A stretch of DNA of 64,000 nucleotides from Leptolyngbyaceae cyanobacterium (GCA_036703985.1 DATNQN010000147.1:54544-118543); one strand, 5' to 3'. Shown: positions 50,436 to 58,520, counted from the first letter of the stretch. Notes: generated by a model from the sequence alone, not told the origin. Numbers and translations: made by a program.

Positions 50436-50819
50436 TTACTTGAGAGAAACTTTCGCACCCACTGCTTCTAGTTGCTGCTTGATGTCTTCAGCTTTGGGAA
50501 GTGCGATCGCAAATTTCACCGCTTGCGGAACTGAGTCAACCAAATCTTTCGCTTCCTTCAATCCCAAGCCTGTCAAACTTCGGATAACTTTGAGAACCGC
50601 AATCTTTTGTTCGCTAGGAAATTCTTCCAGAATTACATCAAACAAACCTTCATTTGGTTCATCCCAAATCGGATCGATGATGACAGGGAGAATATTAACA
50701 GTTTTTCTAGCTGAAGCATCTACATTGAAGGTAACTTCTATCTGCTTAACTAGTTGGGAAGTTTCCAGAGAATTCAGCGATTTTAATTGTTCCACAATTT
50801 CTATAGTTTTGGCAGACAT
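50436..50819 (-). CDS. ribosomal protein L7/L12 paralogue
   Basis: A 127-residue protein with the L7/L12 layout: an N-terminal dimerisation helix region (EIVEQLKSLNSLETSQLVKQIEVTFNV), a hinge, and a C-terminal domain (FDVILEEFPSEQKIAVLKVIRSLTGLGLKEAKDLVDSVPQAVK...DIKQQLEAVGAKVSL) that in true L12 recruits EF-Tu and EF-G. The start at 50819 has GGAGG eight bases upstream. It is not in the usual rplJ-rplL context and its N-terminal half is divergent. It lies in the same run as an RNA that mimics the L12-stalk binding rRNA. Confidence 0.88.
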   Translation of the reverse strand: MSAKTIEIVEQLKSLNSLETSQLVKQIEVTFNVDASARKTVNILPVIIDPIWDEPNEGLFDVILEEFPSEQKIAVLKVIRSLTGLGLKEAKDLVDSVPQAVKFAIALPKAEDIKQQLEAVGAKVSLK

Positions 50820-50859
50820 TGCTACCTCCAATGAATGATAAATTAGCAAAATTAATTAA

Positions 50860-50986
50860 CACCCCGCGCAAGTTAAGAAAGCCGTTGTTTCATACGCAGG
50901 ATTTGAACCTGCATTATCCTGATCTCAAGTCAAGCGCCTGTACCATTCGGCTAGTATGTAAGCTTTCTAAATTAGGGCGCGGAGTG
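50860..50986 (-). ncRNA. Y RNA-like element Y2 with tRNA-like cargo (anticodon UGA)
   Basis: Closed by a 10-bp stem (CACCCCGCGC / GCGCGGAGTG, pairing with a G-U on the minus strand). The cargo is a class I cloverleaf mounted through its acceptor: acceptor UACAUAC / GUAUGAA, D arm GCC-GAAUGGUACA-GGC, anticodon arm CUUGA-CUUGAGA-UCAGG giving anticodon UGA, variable loop AUAAU, T arm GCAGG-UUCAAAU-CCUGC. UGA belongs to Ser, but the long Ser variable arm is absent. No CCA end; the acceptor runs on into the Y stem. Confidence 0.85.
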
Positions 50987-50993
50987 AAAAACT

Positions 50994-51719
<726 letters not shown>

Positions 51720-51836
51720 TCAACCTTTTTGAAATCGGTAAATTGCTGTTTTGAAGATAATTTTTGTAAGGGGTTTTGGTTATAAAATAATTTAAAAGCA
51801 TTTTTTCCTCCTGTTATTCAATTTGATTATGATTAG

Positions 51837-51978
<142 letters not shown>

Positions 51979-51991
51979 AAATTTTTAAAGT

Positions 51992-52179
51992 TGCTTCGCA
52001 CAAGTCAAAAAAGCGAAGAAACAACTGCCGTTCTTACCAGTTTTTCTGGCAGTGGACGCGCAAACCTCATCTGGCGTGAGACTTGGAATGCTTCGCTAGT
52101 CGATCGCTCGAACATCGCTACCTTAGGGCCGTTATAGTTACGAAAAGCGTGTATGCTTTTTCTGTTAGGATGCGAAGCA
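51992..52179 (-). ncRNA. Y RNA-like element Y4 carrying a 23S helix 69-71 mimic
   Basis: A 188-base element closed by a perfect 9-bp stem (TGCTTCGCA / TGCGAAGCA) with the array motifs UCCUAAC, AAAGC, AUACACGC (5') and GCUUU...GACUUG (3'). The cargo starts with a 28-base segment (52115-52142) nearly identical to the universally conserved helix 69-71 region of 23S rRNA. It then has a 9-bp hairpin with the 7-base loop CGCCAGA (CAAGUCUCA / UGAGGUUUG) and a stem-loop ACUG-CCAG-AAAAA-CUGG. No tRNA-like part is visible. Confidence 0.85.
52115..52142 (-). other. 23S rRNA helix 69-71 segment
   Basis: On the minus strand CGUAACUAUAACGG then CCCUAAGGUAGCGA. It differs from E. coli 23S rRNA (about 1908-1935) at a single base (C for U after AACGG). 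In the ribosome this region forms inter-subunit bridge B2a and touches A- and P-site tRNA. In DNA form it also covers most of the I-CeuI homing site. Confidence 0.9.
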
Positions 52180-52206
52180 GAATTTGCAACTTTTAGAAAT
52201 AGTAAG

Positions 52207-52350
52207 TTCCGCGCAAGTCGCCAAAGCTTTTAGCACTTCGAGCGCTCTACCCCTGAGCTACAGCCCCTCGAACGGGGCTGGTAGGATTTGAACCTACGAC
52301 ACATCGATTAACTTGTGTGTATGCTTTGTTCGTTAGGGCGCGAAACGGAA
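52207..52350 (-). ncRNA. Y RNA-like element Y5 with circularly permuted class I tRNA
   Basis: Closing stem TTCCG / CGGAA plus CGC / GCG with a small bulge; motifs CCCUAAC, AAAGC, AUACACAC (5') and GCUUU...GACUUG (3'). The cargo is permuted: T arm GUAGG-UUCAAAU-CCUAC comes first, then acceptor 3' strand CAGCCCC, a GUUCGA loop, acceptor 5' strand GGGGCUG, UA, then D arm GCUC-AGGGGUA-GAGC. The Y stem takes the place of the anticodon loop. Acceptor pairing is perfect over 7 bp but closed by a loop, so no CCA end can exist. Confidence 0.87.
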
Positions 52351-52366
52351 ATTTTAACGATGTTGA

Positions 52367-52509
52367 TTCCGCACAAGTTAAAAAAGCTTTTAACTGGTGA
52401 GCTTCCGTTGCTCAACACCGCCTTAAAAGTGGCGGTGGTAGGAATCGAACCTACATTTTCCTCGCTGATGAAGCGAATGTTTGTAAGCTTTTCAAGTAAG
52501 GGTGCGGAA
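52367..52509 (-). ncRNA. Y RNA-like element Y6 with circularly permuted class II tRNA
   Basis: Closed by TTCCGCAC / GTGCGGAA. Motifs CCCUUAC, AAAGC, UUACAAAC (5') and GCUUU...AACUUG (3'). Permuted order: long variable arm UCGCU-UCAUC-AGCGA, T arm GUAGG-UUCGAUU-CCUAC, acceptor CACCGCC, loop ACUUUUAA, GGCGGUG, UU, D arm GAGC-AACGGAA-GCUC. Acceptor stem 7 bp perfect. A class II permuted tRNA-like fold with the Y stem at the anticodon position. Confidence 0.85.
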
Positions 52510-52563
52510 CAGAAAACTTAATGGCAATCAGCCGAGAAACATAATAATTTGTGGTAGTTAATG

Positions 52564-52691
<128 letters not shown>

Positions 52692-52714
52692 ACTTTCAAC
52701 TACCTTTTTATCTA

Positions 52715-52863
52715 TCCCGCACAAGTTTAAAAAGCCGTTTCACAACTTCCAGTGCGTTTACCATTCCGCCATAAAGACCAAGGTCTTTAGTGGGAATCGA
52801 ACCCACAATCCTTTCGGAGCTAGAACCTAAATGTGTGTATGCTTTTCGCGTCAGGGTGCGGAA
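52715..52863 (-). ncRNA. Y RNA-like element Y8 with circularly permuted tRNA-Leu
   Basis: Closed by TCCCGCAC / GTGCGGAA (U-G on the minus strand). Permuted: UUUAGGU, anticodon 3' strand UCUAG, short class II variable arm UCC-GAAA-GGA, T arm GUGGG-UUCGAUU-CCCAC, acceptor UAAAGAC-CUUG-GUCUUUA (7 bp with a tetraloop), D arm GCG-GAAUGGUAAA-CGC, A, anticodon 5' strand CUGGA. The halves resemble tRNA-Leu, including GGCGGAAUGGUA and CGCACUGGA. First RNA element transcribed from the 53.4 kb promoter. Confidence 0.87.
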
Positions 52864-52876
52864 CAAAAGCTTTTTG

Positions 52877-53101
<225 letters not shown>

Positions 53102-53114
53102 TTAAAAAATTTGA

Positions 53115-53315
53115 TTACAACAAGGAACGCCGTTCTAAATGGTAGTCCTGTCTGACTTTTCTGAGGGAATCAGTAAGTTGCTTATGTCTTAAAGTATTAG
53201 AACCGTTTTGTTCTAATTCCTTTTCAGACGGACTAGACGTAACCTTAGTAAACCTGTTTTTTGACTCTGAATTAGTCTTCGGAAGACCAAAGAGTCTGGT
53301 GTAAAGTAACAGCAT
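53115..53315 (-). CDS. small basic protein, first gene of the island operon
   Basis: About 66 residues: a short hydrophobic start (MLLLYTRLFGLP) and a charged, Ser/Lys/Arg/Glu-rich remainder (KELEQNGSNTLRHKQLTDSLRKVRQDYHLERRSLL). The ATG at 53315 has AGAGG eight bases upstream. No family recognised. It lies about 130 bases downstream of the predicted promoter. Confidence 0.5.
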   Translation of the reverse strand: MLLLYTRLFGLPKTNSESKNRFTKVTSSPSEKELEQNGSNTLRHKQLTDSLRKVRQDYHLERRSLL

Positions 53316-53445
53316 GATCAAATCCTCTCTGTGAGAGTTTTTGCTGAACGTCCGTTGAAATTGCCAAGTTATTATTCAGTTTTCAAGGTTCGGATGGCCA
53401 TTGGAAATAGAGGTTTGAGCCTCTTGTTTGCTCGCCACATAATTA

Positions 53446-53474
53446 ATACTACATAAATACTACAAAGGTGTCAA
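53446..53474 (-). promoter_or_regulatory. sigma70-type promoter of the Ro60 island
   Basis: On the minus strand a perfect -35 TTGACA (53469-53474) and a -10 TAGTAT (53446-53451) separated by exactly 17 bases. Transcription would start near 53440 and run leftward into the small protein gene, the RNA array and Ro60. It is the clearest promoter consensus I noticed around the island. Confidence 0.8.
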
Positions 53475-53508
53475 GAGGCTGGAAAAATTTTTTTTGAGAA
53501 TGCGATCG

Positions 53509-54468
53509 CTAAAGATCCTTGACGTAATAAACCCAGGTTTCAGCCTTCTCAAAACCAACCGACTCGTAAAGTCGCAGCGCATTGTTGGGATTTTGGGTAT
53601 CAACGCCGAGTTTCGCCGTATCCATCCCTGCTGCTTTCAATCGCTGCATACCAGTAAGTAACATGGCTCGTGCTAATCCCATTTTGCGGAAACCGCGCCG
53701 AGTACCGATACTAGCCACCCAGCCTTCATTGCGTCCGTTGCGTTGGTTATCCTCTGGGTAAATCATACAGAAGCAAAACGCTGCAAATGTGCGATCGGGA
53801 GCAACTGCAACTAAGTCGAATTCTGGTCGATAATTCGGTTTAATCAGGGTGTACTTAGCCCGTTCCACCGTTAAATCATGGTGATTCCAGTGATCGATGA
53901 ACGTTTGATTGTACATTTGGACAAAAGCTTCAGCATCTTGATGACCTGCGGCTGCTAGGAGGCTAAAACCCTCTGGGAACTGGGGTTCTGGAATCGGTTC
54001 GACGAGACTGCGCTTCATTTGGTAGAAGTAGCGATCGGCCCTGTAACCGTTATTTTCTGCTACATCTATGTAATACGGCGCGTCATTGCGAGCATTGCAA
54101 CCAAGTTTCACCTGCACATTGCGATCGCGTCCAATCTCCCTCATCGTTTCCTCAGCCCAAGCAAAAATCTGCTTTTCCAGATCTTTGTTGCGAAAATGAG
54201 GATGAACCCGATAAAACAGCGCACCATCGACTACTTCACCTGACTCAGGTACGAACAAGTGAGCGAAACCAATTAATTTACCGTCAGAATCTTCCCACAA
54301 GCGAACATCACGCGCTAGATCAACAGATGGCGAGTTAAATTCCGTGCGGAGTTCCGAGATAGACATTCCTTTGTCCAAGCGATCGACTTCTTCACAGATG
54401 TTGAGCAGATGTGCGATCGTTTCCAAGTCAGTTTCACCCGCATAAGGGCGCATCGTCAGAGTAATCAT
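53509..54468 (-). CDS. double-domain GNAT acetyltransferase
   Basis: A 319-residue protein with two GNAT folds. The N-terminal one (residues about 1-150) is degenerate. The C-terminal one has the acetyl-CoA loop SIGTRRGFRKMGLARAMLLTGMQRLKAAGMDTAKLGVDTQNPNNALRLYESVGF near residues 245-310. Substrate unknown. It is transcribed away from the island promoter region but on the same strand, upstream of it. Confidence 0.85.
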   Translation of the reverse strand: MITLTMRPYAGETDLETIAHLLNICEEVDRLDKGMSISELRTEFNSPSVDLARDVRLWEDSDGKLIGFAHLFVPESGEVVDGALFYRVHPHFRNKDLEKQIFAWAEETMREIGRDRNVQVKLGCNARNDAPYYIDVAENNGYRADRYFYQMKRSLVEPIPEPQFPEGFSLLAAAGHQDAEAFVQMYNQTFIDHWNHHDLTVERAKYTLIKPNYRPEFDLVAVAPDRTFAAFCFCMIYPEDNQRNGRNEGWVASIGTRRGFRKMGLARAMLLTGMQRLKAAGMDTAKLGVDTQNPNNALRLYESVGFEKAETWVYYVKDL

Positions 54469-54548
54469 AAAGATTGCCTTGAATACTACTCCATACTACA
54501 AAGGCGATCTAGATGAAACCTCACCCAGCTAGGTGAACCATAAAGGTG

Positions 54549-54603
54549 AACCGATATCTGTGTTCATCTGTGTTTATCTGTGGATATCTGTGGTTAAAAA
54601 ATC
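54549..54603. repeat. TCTGTG-rich dispersed repeat, copy 2
   Basis: Contains ATCTGTGTTCATCTGTG, TTTATCTGTGG and ATATCTGTGGTTAAAAAATC, matching the copy at 49929-49973. Confidence 0.7.
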
Positions 54604-54675
54604 TCAACAATAGATCTCGAATAAACCCCTTGCTCAATAGTCATAGGCGTTAACGAAGCGATTCGCGCCAGCGAA

Positions 54676-55062
54676 TTATATTTCAAATAATCGAACTTCG
54701 TACAGTTTAAATCGATTGTTATGAGTGATAATTGTATAATCTTCTGCTTTTGCTTGAGCAATCATCAAGCGATCGAAAGGGTCTTGATGATGGAAAGACA
54801 ATTTCTGCAATATTTCGTAATGGCTAAATTTAGTTTCTAAAATTTGAAACTGGTGATTTGTCAAAAACGCCTCCAATTCCGATATCGAAATGGATAATGA
54901 TAGCTTACCGATACTAATCTTAATGGCCATTTCCCACAAGCTAGCCTGACTAATATAGATATCATTGTCAGGATTAGCAATTAACCATCTTACATCGTAA
55001 GAAAGGCGATCGCTCCCTTCAATAAACCAAATCAAAACGTGAGTATCGATTAGATAATTCAT
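54676..55062 (-). CDS. PIN-domain toxin (VapC-like)
   Basis: A 128-residue PIN RNase: MNYLIDTHVLIWF (first Asp), SLWEMAIKISIGKL (Glu), DPFDRLMIAQA (Asp pair region) and TIITHNNRF. It has the form of the PIN group whose members start YLIDTH..LW. Overlaps the antitoxin gene by four bases (ATGA). Confidence 0.85.
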   Translation of the reverse strand: MNYLIDTHVLIWFIEGSDRLSYDVRWLIANPDNDIYISQASLWEMAIKISIGKLSLSISISELEAFLTNHQFQILETKFSHYEILQKLSFHHQDPFDRLMIAQAKAEDYTIITHNNRFKLYEVRLFEI

Positions 55063-55277
55063 GGCAGCATATAATCTTCAAAACCGGGGGGTGTTTCATC
55101 AAAATCATCTGCCACATAAGTAAAAATACCCTTACCACAGCCAAATTGACGAGGTTGGACAGTAGGAGCATTTTTATAAGAATTTTCTTTCATTTTTTGG
55201 ATTTCGTTTAATACTTGAGAATCTTTTAATGACAAAATCCATTGGATTAATTCTAATTTAAGAGATTCAGTATTCAT
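55059..55277 (-). CDS. DUF2281-type antitoxin
   Basis: A 72-residue protein (LELIQWILSLKDSQVLNEIQKMKEN...PPGFEDYMLP) with the helix-then-tail layout of DUF2281 antitoxins that pair with VapC-like PIN toxins. Encoded directly upstream of the PIN gene with ATGA overlap. Confidence 0.75.
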   Translation of the reverse strand: MNTESLKLELIQWILSLKDSQVLNEIQKMKENSYKNAPTVQPRQFGCGKGIFTYVADDFDETPPGFEDYMLP

Positions 55278-55381
55278 AACTGGCAGTAACCTACTAAGTT
55301 AAGCGTTCATCCGATTGGGATTGCTGGTAATGCGGTCTAATTTCATCAGAGTAACCTTTTTGATTCTGAAAATAAAGATAA

Positions 55382-55600
55382 TTAGACAGTTTGAAGCGTG
55401 TTAGGTTCAGGGATAAATTCACATTCTGCTTCCCAAGCTTCCAAGTACATTTCAATCACATCTTCGCCATTACGAATTGCTTCCTCACGAGTTTTGCCGT
55501 GAGTGCAAGGCATGACAATGCGATCGGCAAATTCTGGAATAGTAACTAGGAAAAGTCGATCTTCATCAGACCATTGAATAATCATGCTGTATTGATTCAT
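55382..55600 (-). CDS. HicB-like antitoxin
   Basis: A 72-residue HicB-family protein: SMIIQWSDEDRLFLVTIPEFADRIVMPCTHGKTREEAIRNGEDVIEMYLEAWEAE. No HicA gene is adjacent, so it is solitary. I use the ATG at 55600 rather than the TTG before it. Confidence 0.78.
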   Translation of the reverse strand: MNQYSMIIQWSDEDRLFLVTIPEFADRIVMPCTHGKTREEAIRNGEDVIEMYLEAWEAECEFIPEPNTLQTV

Positions 55601-55630
55601 CAATTCTCATTTTACCTTAACTATTCCTGT

Positions 55631-56173
55631 TCAACTAATACCAATATTCCGAATGAAATCATCCTCATCTTTAAAATTGATTACTCCAACAACATCCCTA
55701 ACTGTAGCTCGAACAACGGAACGCACTTGGGAATGCGTCCACCGCTCGTTTGCACTGATGAAATGACCGGGATAGCGTGCTACTGACCAATCTACCAAAT
55801 CTCTAATACTAATGGGACTAAAAATAATTCCAACACCAAAACTGAGCGAAGGAGACTTCGGCATTCCTATGTAGGAGAAAACTTTTTTCCAAATGTTATG
55901 ACGCTGCGATTTGGGAATAATATCTCGCAACTTACTATTAAGTAAGATTTGCTTACGTTGCAAACCGACAACTGTTTGAAAAGCTTGTCGAATGGAGTGA
56001 TATGCACGTACTGTTGGACACACTCCTATGGCAATTTCCGATGCACCAAGCTTTTCTGAGATCAAATCGATCGCATCTTTGGGTGTGTGAAGTGTAAATG
56101 CCTCATCATCACTTATTTGGATACCAAAGGCTTCTTCCCACCCCAATATCATTTCTACTGCATCTAATCCCAT
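55631..56173 (-). CDS. acyl-carrier-like N-terminal domain protein
   Basis: About 180 residues. Residues 1-45 (MGLDAVEMILGWEEAFGIQISDDEAFTLHTPKDAIDLISEKLG) have the helix pattern of acyl carrier proteins. The usual phosphopantetheine DSL is absent, which argues against carrier function. The rest (RKQILLNSKLRDIIPKSQRHNIWKKVF; RYPGHFISANERWTHSQVRSVVRATVRDVVG) belongs to a small conserved cyanobacterial family of unknown role. Confidence 0.65.
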   Translation of the reverse strand: MGLDAVEMILGWEEAFGIQISDDEAFTLHTPKDAIDLISEKLGASEIAIGVCPTVRAYHSIRQAFQTVVGLQRKQILLNSKLRDIIPKSQRHNIWKKVFSYIGMPKSPSLSFGVGIIFSPISIRDLVDWSVARYPGHFISANERWTHSQVRSVVRATVRDVVGVINFKDEDDFIRNIGIS

Positions 56174-56209
56174 TTTGCTCACTCAACGTTTATGCTAACG
56201 ACCTCGATT

Positions 56210-56344
56210 TTACTCCATTCGAGAGCGAATAAGATTAGCCTTTTCCGGGTTACTAAGAAGAGATTTTCTGGCAATATCAGTTATCAACAGAGGGTTATCT
56301 TCTGCTAAAACATTTAAAAAGCCTGCGCTTGTCCATTGTCGCAT
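56210..56344 (-). CDS. very small ORF after ParE gene
   Basis: A 44-codon frame: MRQWTSAGFLNVLAEDNPLL and on to ITDIARKSLLSNPEKANLIRSRME. Composition is protein-like, and it follows the truncated ParE-like gene by 10 bases. Could be the remnant of an adjacent gene or a small antitoxin-like peptide. I do not recognise it. Confidence 0.35.
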   Translation of the reverse strand: MRQWTSAGFLNVLAEDNPLLITDIARKSLLSNPEKANLIRSRME

Positions 56345-56354
56345 TAAATTTAGC

Positions 56355-56576
56355 TCATCCAAACACAATGCGATAAGGCTTGAGAATAACTTGCTGAAGA
56401 TTGGGACTGTTGAATTCCGGCACTATCTGACCTCTGAATGGAAACTGACTCAGTTCCTTAGTCTTGTCGAGTAGATTTTGGCCTACTTTCCTAGCAGCTT
56501 CGGGGTTGCTCAATGCGATATACCGGACGATCGCCTCTAGATCTCCAACTGCTTTGGGAGACAGGATTACTCTCAT
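56355..56576 (-). CDS. truncated ParE/RelE-type toxin
   Basis: About 73 residues: MRVILSPKAVGDLEAIVRYIALSNPEAARKVGQNLLDKTKELSQFPFRGQIVPEFNSPNLQQVILKPYRIVFG. This is a ParE-type fold that stops at YRIVFG, where family members usually continue with a further strand and conserved residues (RIVY.V......I..V.H..R). Probably inactive. It abuts a second ParE remnant upstream. Confidence 0.65.
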   Translation of the reverse strand: MRVILSPKAVGDLEAIVRYIALSNPEAARKVGQNLLDKTKELSQFPFRGQIVPEFNSPNLQQVILKPYRIVFG

Positions 56577-56700
56577 ACCAATTGTACGCCTCATTTAGTT
56601 CTTCACGAACTTCTGGACGAAATACCAGTACATAATTCATGGTTGTTTTCTGATTGAGGCTTTAATCTCATCCCATGTCATTCTGGAACTGATCGTTGAC
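56577..56700 (-). pseudogene. remnant antitoxin end and ParE start
   Basis: Reading minus, an antitoxin-like tail (RMTWDEIKASIRKQP, stop) overlaps by ATGA the start of a ParE-type toxin, MNYVLVFRPEVREELNEAYNWYESN, which then runs out of frame into the next ParE-like gene. Shows a deletion between two neighbouring toxin-antitoxin pairs. Confidence 0.5.
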
Positions 56701-56975
56701 TAACGATGGGCGTCCATATAAGCTCGTAACAAAGCATTTATTTGCGTCTGATAACCGCGCCCTTGAGATTTAAACCATTCCAAAACATCACTATCAATCC
56801 GCAATGTAACTTGAGATTTATTCTTAGTAGGTGGTAATCCCCGTCGAACTACTGCCGTTGCAAACATTTCTGGGGTGATTTCTGGACAATCAGATAAATC
56901 GATGTCTTCATCAGTCATGGCAACTAGGCGTTGCCAATCAGTTTGAGATTTGCTCGAAATAGGCTCGTTGTTCAT
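56700..56975 (-). CDS. BrnA-type antitoxin (DUF4415)
   Basis: A 91-residue protein with the BrnA/DUF4415 core: DCPEITPEMFATAVVRRGLPPTKNKSQVTLRIDSDVLEWFKSQGRGYQTQINALLRAYM, a ribbon-helix-helix DNA-binding antitoxin. No BrnT toxin gene is next to it, so it is orphaned, consistent with the decay seen downstream. Confidence 0.8.
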   Translation of the reverse strand: MNNEPISSKSQTDWQRLVAMTDEDIDLSDCPEITPEMFATAVVRRGLPPTKNKSQVTLRIDSDVLEWFKSQGRGYQTQINALLRAYMDAHR

Positions 56976-57000
56976 ATCTGGTTGCTTTTCTTGCGCTCAG

Positions 57001-57633
57001 TCACACACAACTTCTTAATGCCTCAATATCCGCCCCAACAATTTTCTCTAAATTTCTCGTAATCTTTTCAATATCCCAATCCCACCAGGCAATTTCTAAC
57101 AAAACATTAATAATTTCATCAGAAAAACGTTGTCGAATTACCTGCGCTGGATTCCCTCCCACAATCGTGTAAGGTTTAACATCTTTGGTAACTACAGACT
57201 TAGCAGCAATAATAGCACCATCGCCAACTTTTACCCCCGGCATAATCACTGCTTCATATCCAATCCAGACATCATTACCGATTACTGTATCGCCCTTAAA
57301 AGGGAATTCATCTGGTTGAGGTGTAACCCGCCGCCAATCATAACCGAAAATGTTAAATGGATAGGTTGAAAATCCAGATATTTTATGATTAGCACCATTC
57401 ATGATGAATTTTACGCCTGTAGCGATCGCGCAAAATTTACCGATGATTAACTTGTCACCAATAAAGGGATAGTGATAAAGTACATTACGCTCAAAATTTT
57501 CCGAATCTTCAGGGTCGTCGTAATAAGTGTAGTCTCCAATAATAATGTTGGGGTTTGAAACAATATTTTTGATAAAACAAACTTGAGGAAAGCCCTCCAT
57601 TGGATGTAAAACTTTCGGATCGGGATATTGCAT
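57001..57633 (-). CDS. Vat/CatB-type xenobiotic O-acetyltransferase
   Basis: A 210-residue left-handed beta-helix acetyltransferase. It has the CatB/Vat layout: NIIIGDYTYYDDPEDSENFERNVLYHYPFIGDKLIIGKFCAIATGVKFIMNGANHKISGFSTYPFNIFG (with catalytic His in NGANHK), then GNDVWIGYEAVIMPGVKVGDGAIIAAKSVVTKDVKPYTIVGGNPAQVIRQRF. Family members acetylate chloramphenicol or streptogramins, but many are of unknown substrate; resistance cannot be claimed. Confidence 0.88.
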   Translation of the reverse strand: MQYPDPKVLHPMEGFPQVCFIKNIVSNPNIIIGDYTYYDDPEDSENFERNVLYHYPFIGDKLIIGKFCAIATGVKFIMNGANHKISGFSTYPFNIFGYDWRRVTPQPDEFPFKGDTVIGNDVWIGYEAVIMPGVKVGDGAIIAAKSVVTKDVKPYTIVGGNPAQVIRQRFSDEIINVLLEIAWWDWDIEKITRNLEKIVGADIEALRSCV

Positions 57634-57786
57634 CTAACACCTCAGAATTAATAAACTTATTAATGTAAAATGATGCTAATTTCAATACAATTGGCTAAGT
57701 AAAATGCCATTGCTATAGCTTTGAATCGACACATTACTCTACTTCTTCCATATACTCATACCAACAAATCAGCATCAGTCCTCGCT

Positions 57787-58311
57787 TCAATTCTTCACTT
57801 GATAATGAAGCTCTACGACACCTGTACTAAAGGTCTTACTGTCAATGAATTCTAGATTAGTCTGACTGACAATTTCTTTAAAAGCCGGAATACCTGAACC
57901 AATCAGTACGGGATGTACTTTTAGGATAACTGCATCTATCAAGTTTTCTGCAAAAAGCATAGCAGCTAAATCCGCGCCACCGCAAAGATAGATGTCTTTG
58001 CCCGTTTCATTTTTTAATTTTTTTACTACTTCAACTACGTTCTCCGACACGAGTTCAACATTCTCATTTGGGCTTTCTTTCATCGTGCGCGAGAAAACGT
58101 ACTGTTTCATGGTTGGATAAGGATTGGTCACGCCAACCTTTAGCCCTACCTCATAAGTCTTTCGCCCCATGATAACGGTATCAAACGATTTCAAAGATTC
58201 AAGATAATGTGTTACATGGTCGCCTTCCTGAATAAAACAATCCCATGTGTCATCTTCGCGAGCAATAAACCCGTCGAGTGTAGTGGCAACGTAATATTTT
58301 AGTTTTCGCAT
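57787..58311 (-). CDS. DHFR/RibD C-terminal-like reductase
   Basis: A 174-residue protein of the dihydrofolate-reductase-like (RibD C-terminal) family: KYYVATTLDGFIAREDDTWDCF, SFDTVIMGRKTYEVG, and GKDIYLCGGADLAAMLFAENLIDAVILKVHPVLIGSG. It binds NADPH by family. The specific substrate is unknown. It is not true FolA. Confidence 0.85.
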   Translation of the reverse strand: MRKLKYYVATTLDGFIAREDDTWDCFIQEGDHVTHYLESLKSFDTVIMGRKTYEVGLKVGVTNPYPTMKQYVFSRTMKESPNENVELVSENVVEVVKKLKNETGKDIYLCGGADLAAMLFAENLIDAVILKVHPVLIGSGIPAFKEIVSQTNLEFIDSKTFSTGVVELHYQVKN

Positions 58312-58470
58312 ATTTAACCTTTGTTAAACGGTAGCTGAGGAAATATCTCTGACTAAAACTCTATGTGAAGGAGTGCGATCGCATTCAGCAGTAGTATATA
58401 TCTTTGAACTGGTGCATCAACAGAATGTACTGAGACGGAGATTTATCCTCACGAACGATTGTCTCATGTT

Positions 58471-58503
58471 AAAACCCCGGCACTCGTATCCTGAATGCCG
58501 GGG
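58471..58503 (-). terminator. terminator of the tuf / tRNA-like operon
   Basis: On the minus strand an 8-bp G+C-rich stem (CCCCGGCA / TGCCGGGG) with a 13-base loop is followed by TTTT. It lies just after permuted tRNA P1 and closes the minus-strand unit that begins at the tRNA-Arg-like RNA. Confidence 0.75.
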
Positions 58504-58520
58504 AAGGTTTAGAACGCCGA

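Noticed and set aside
52115..52142. I-CeuI-like homing endonuclease site
   Set aside because: The DNA resembles that site only because the enzyme targets the same conserved 23S segment. No homing endonuclease gene is nearby and the RNA stem context argues for an RNA role.
57001..57633. Calling the acetyltransferase an antibiotic-resistance gene
   Set aside because: The CatB/Vat fold is clear, but many such enzymes have other substrates and nothing in the context points to resistance.
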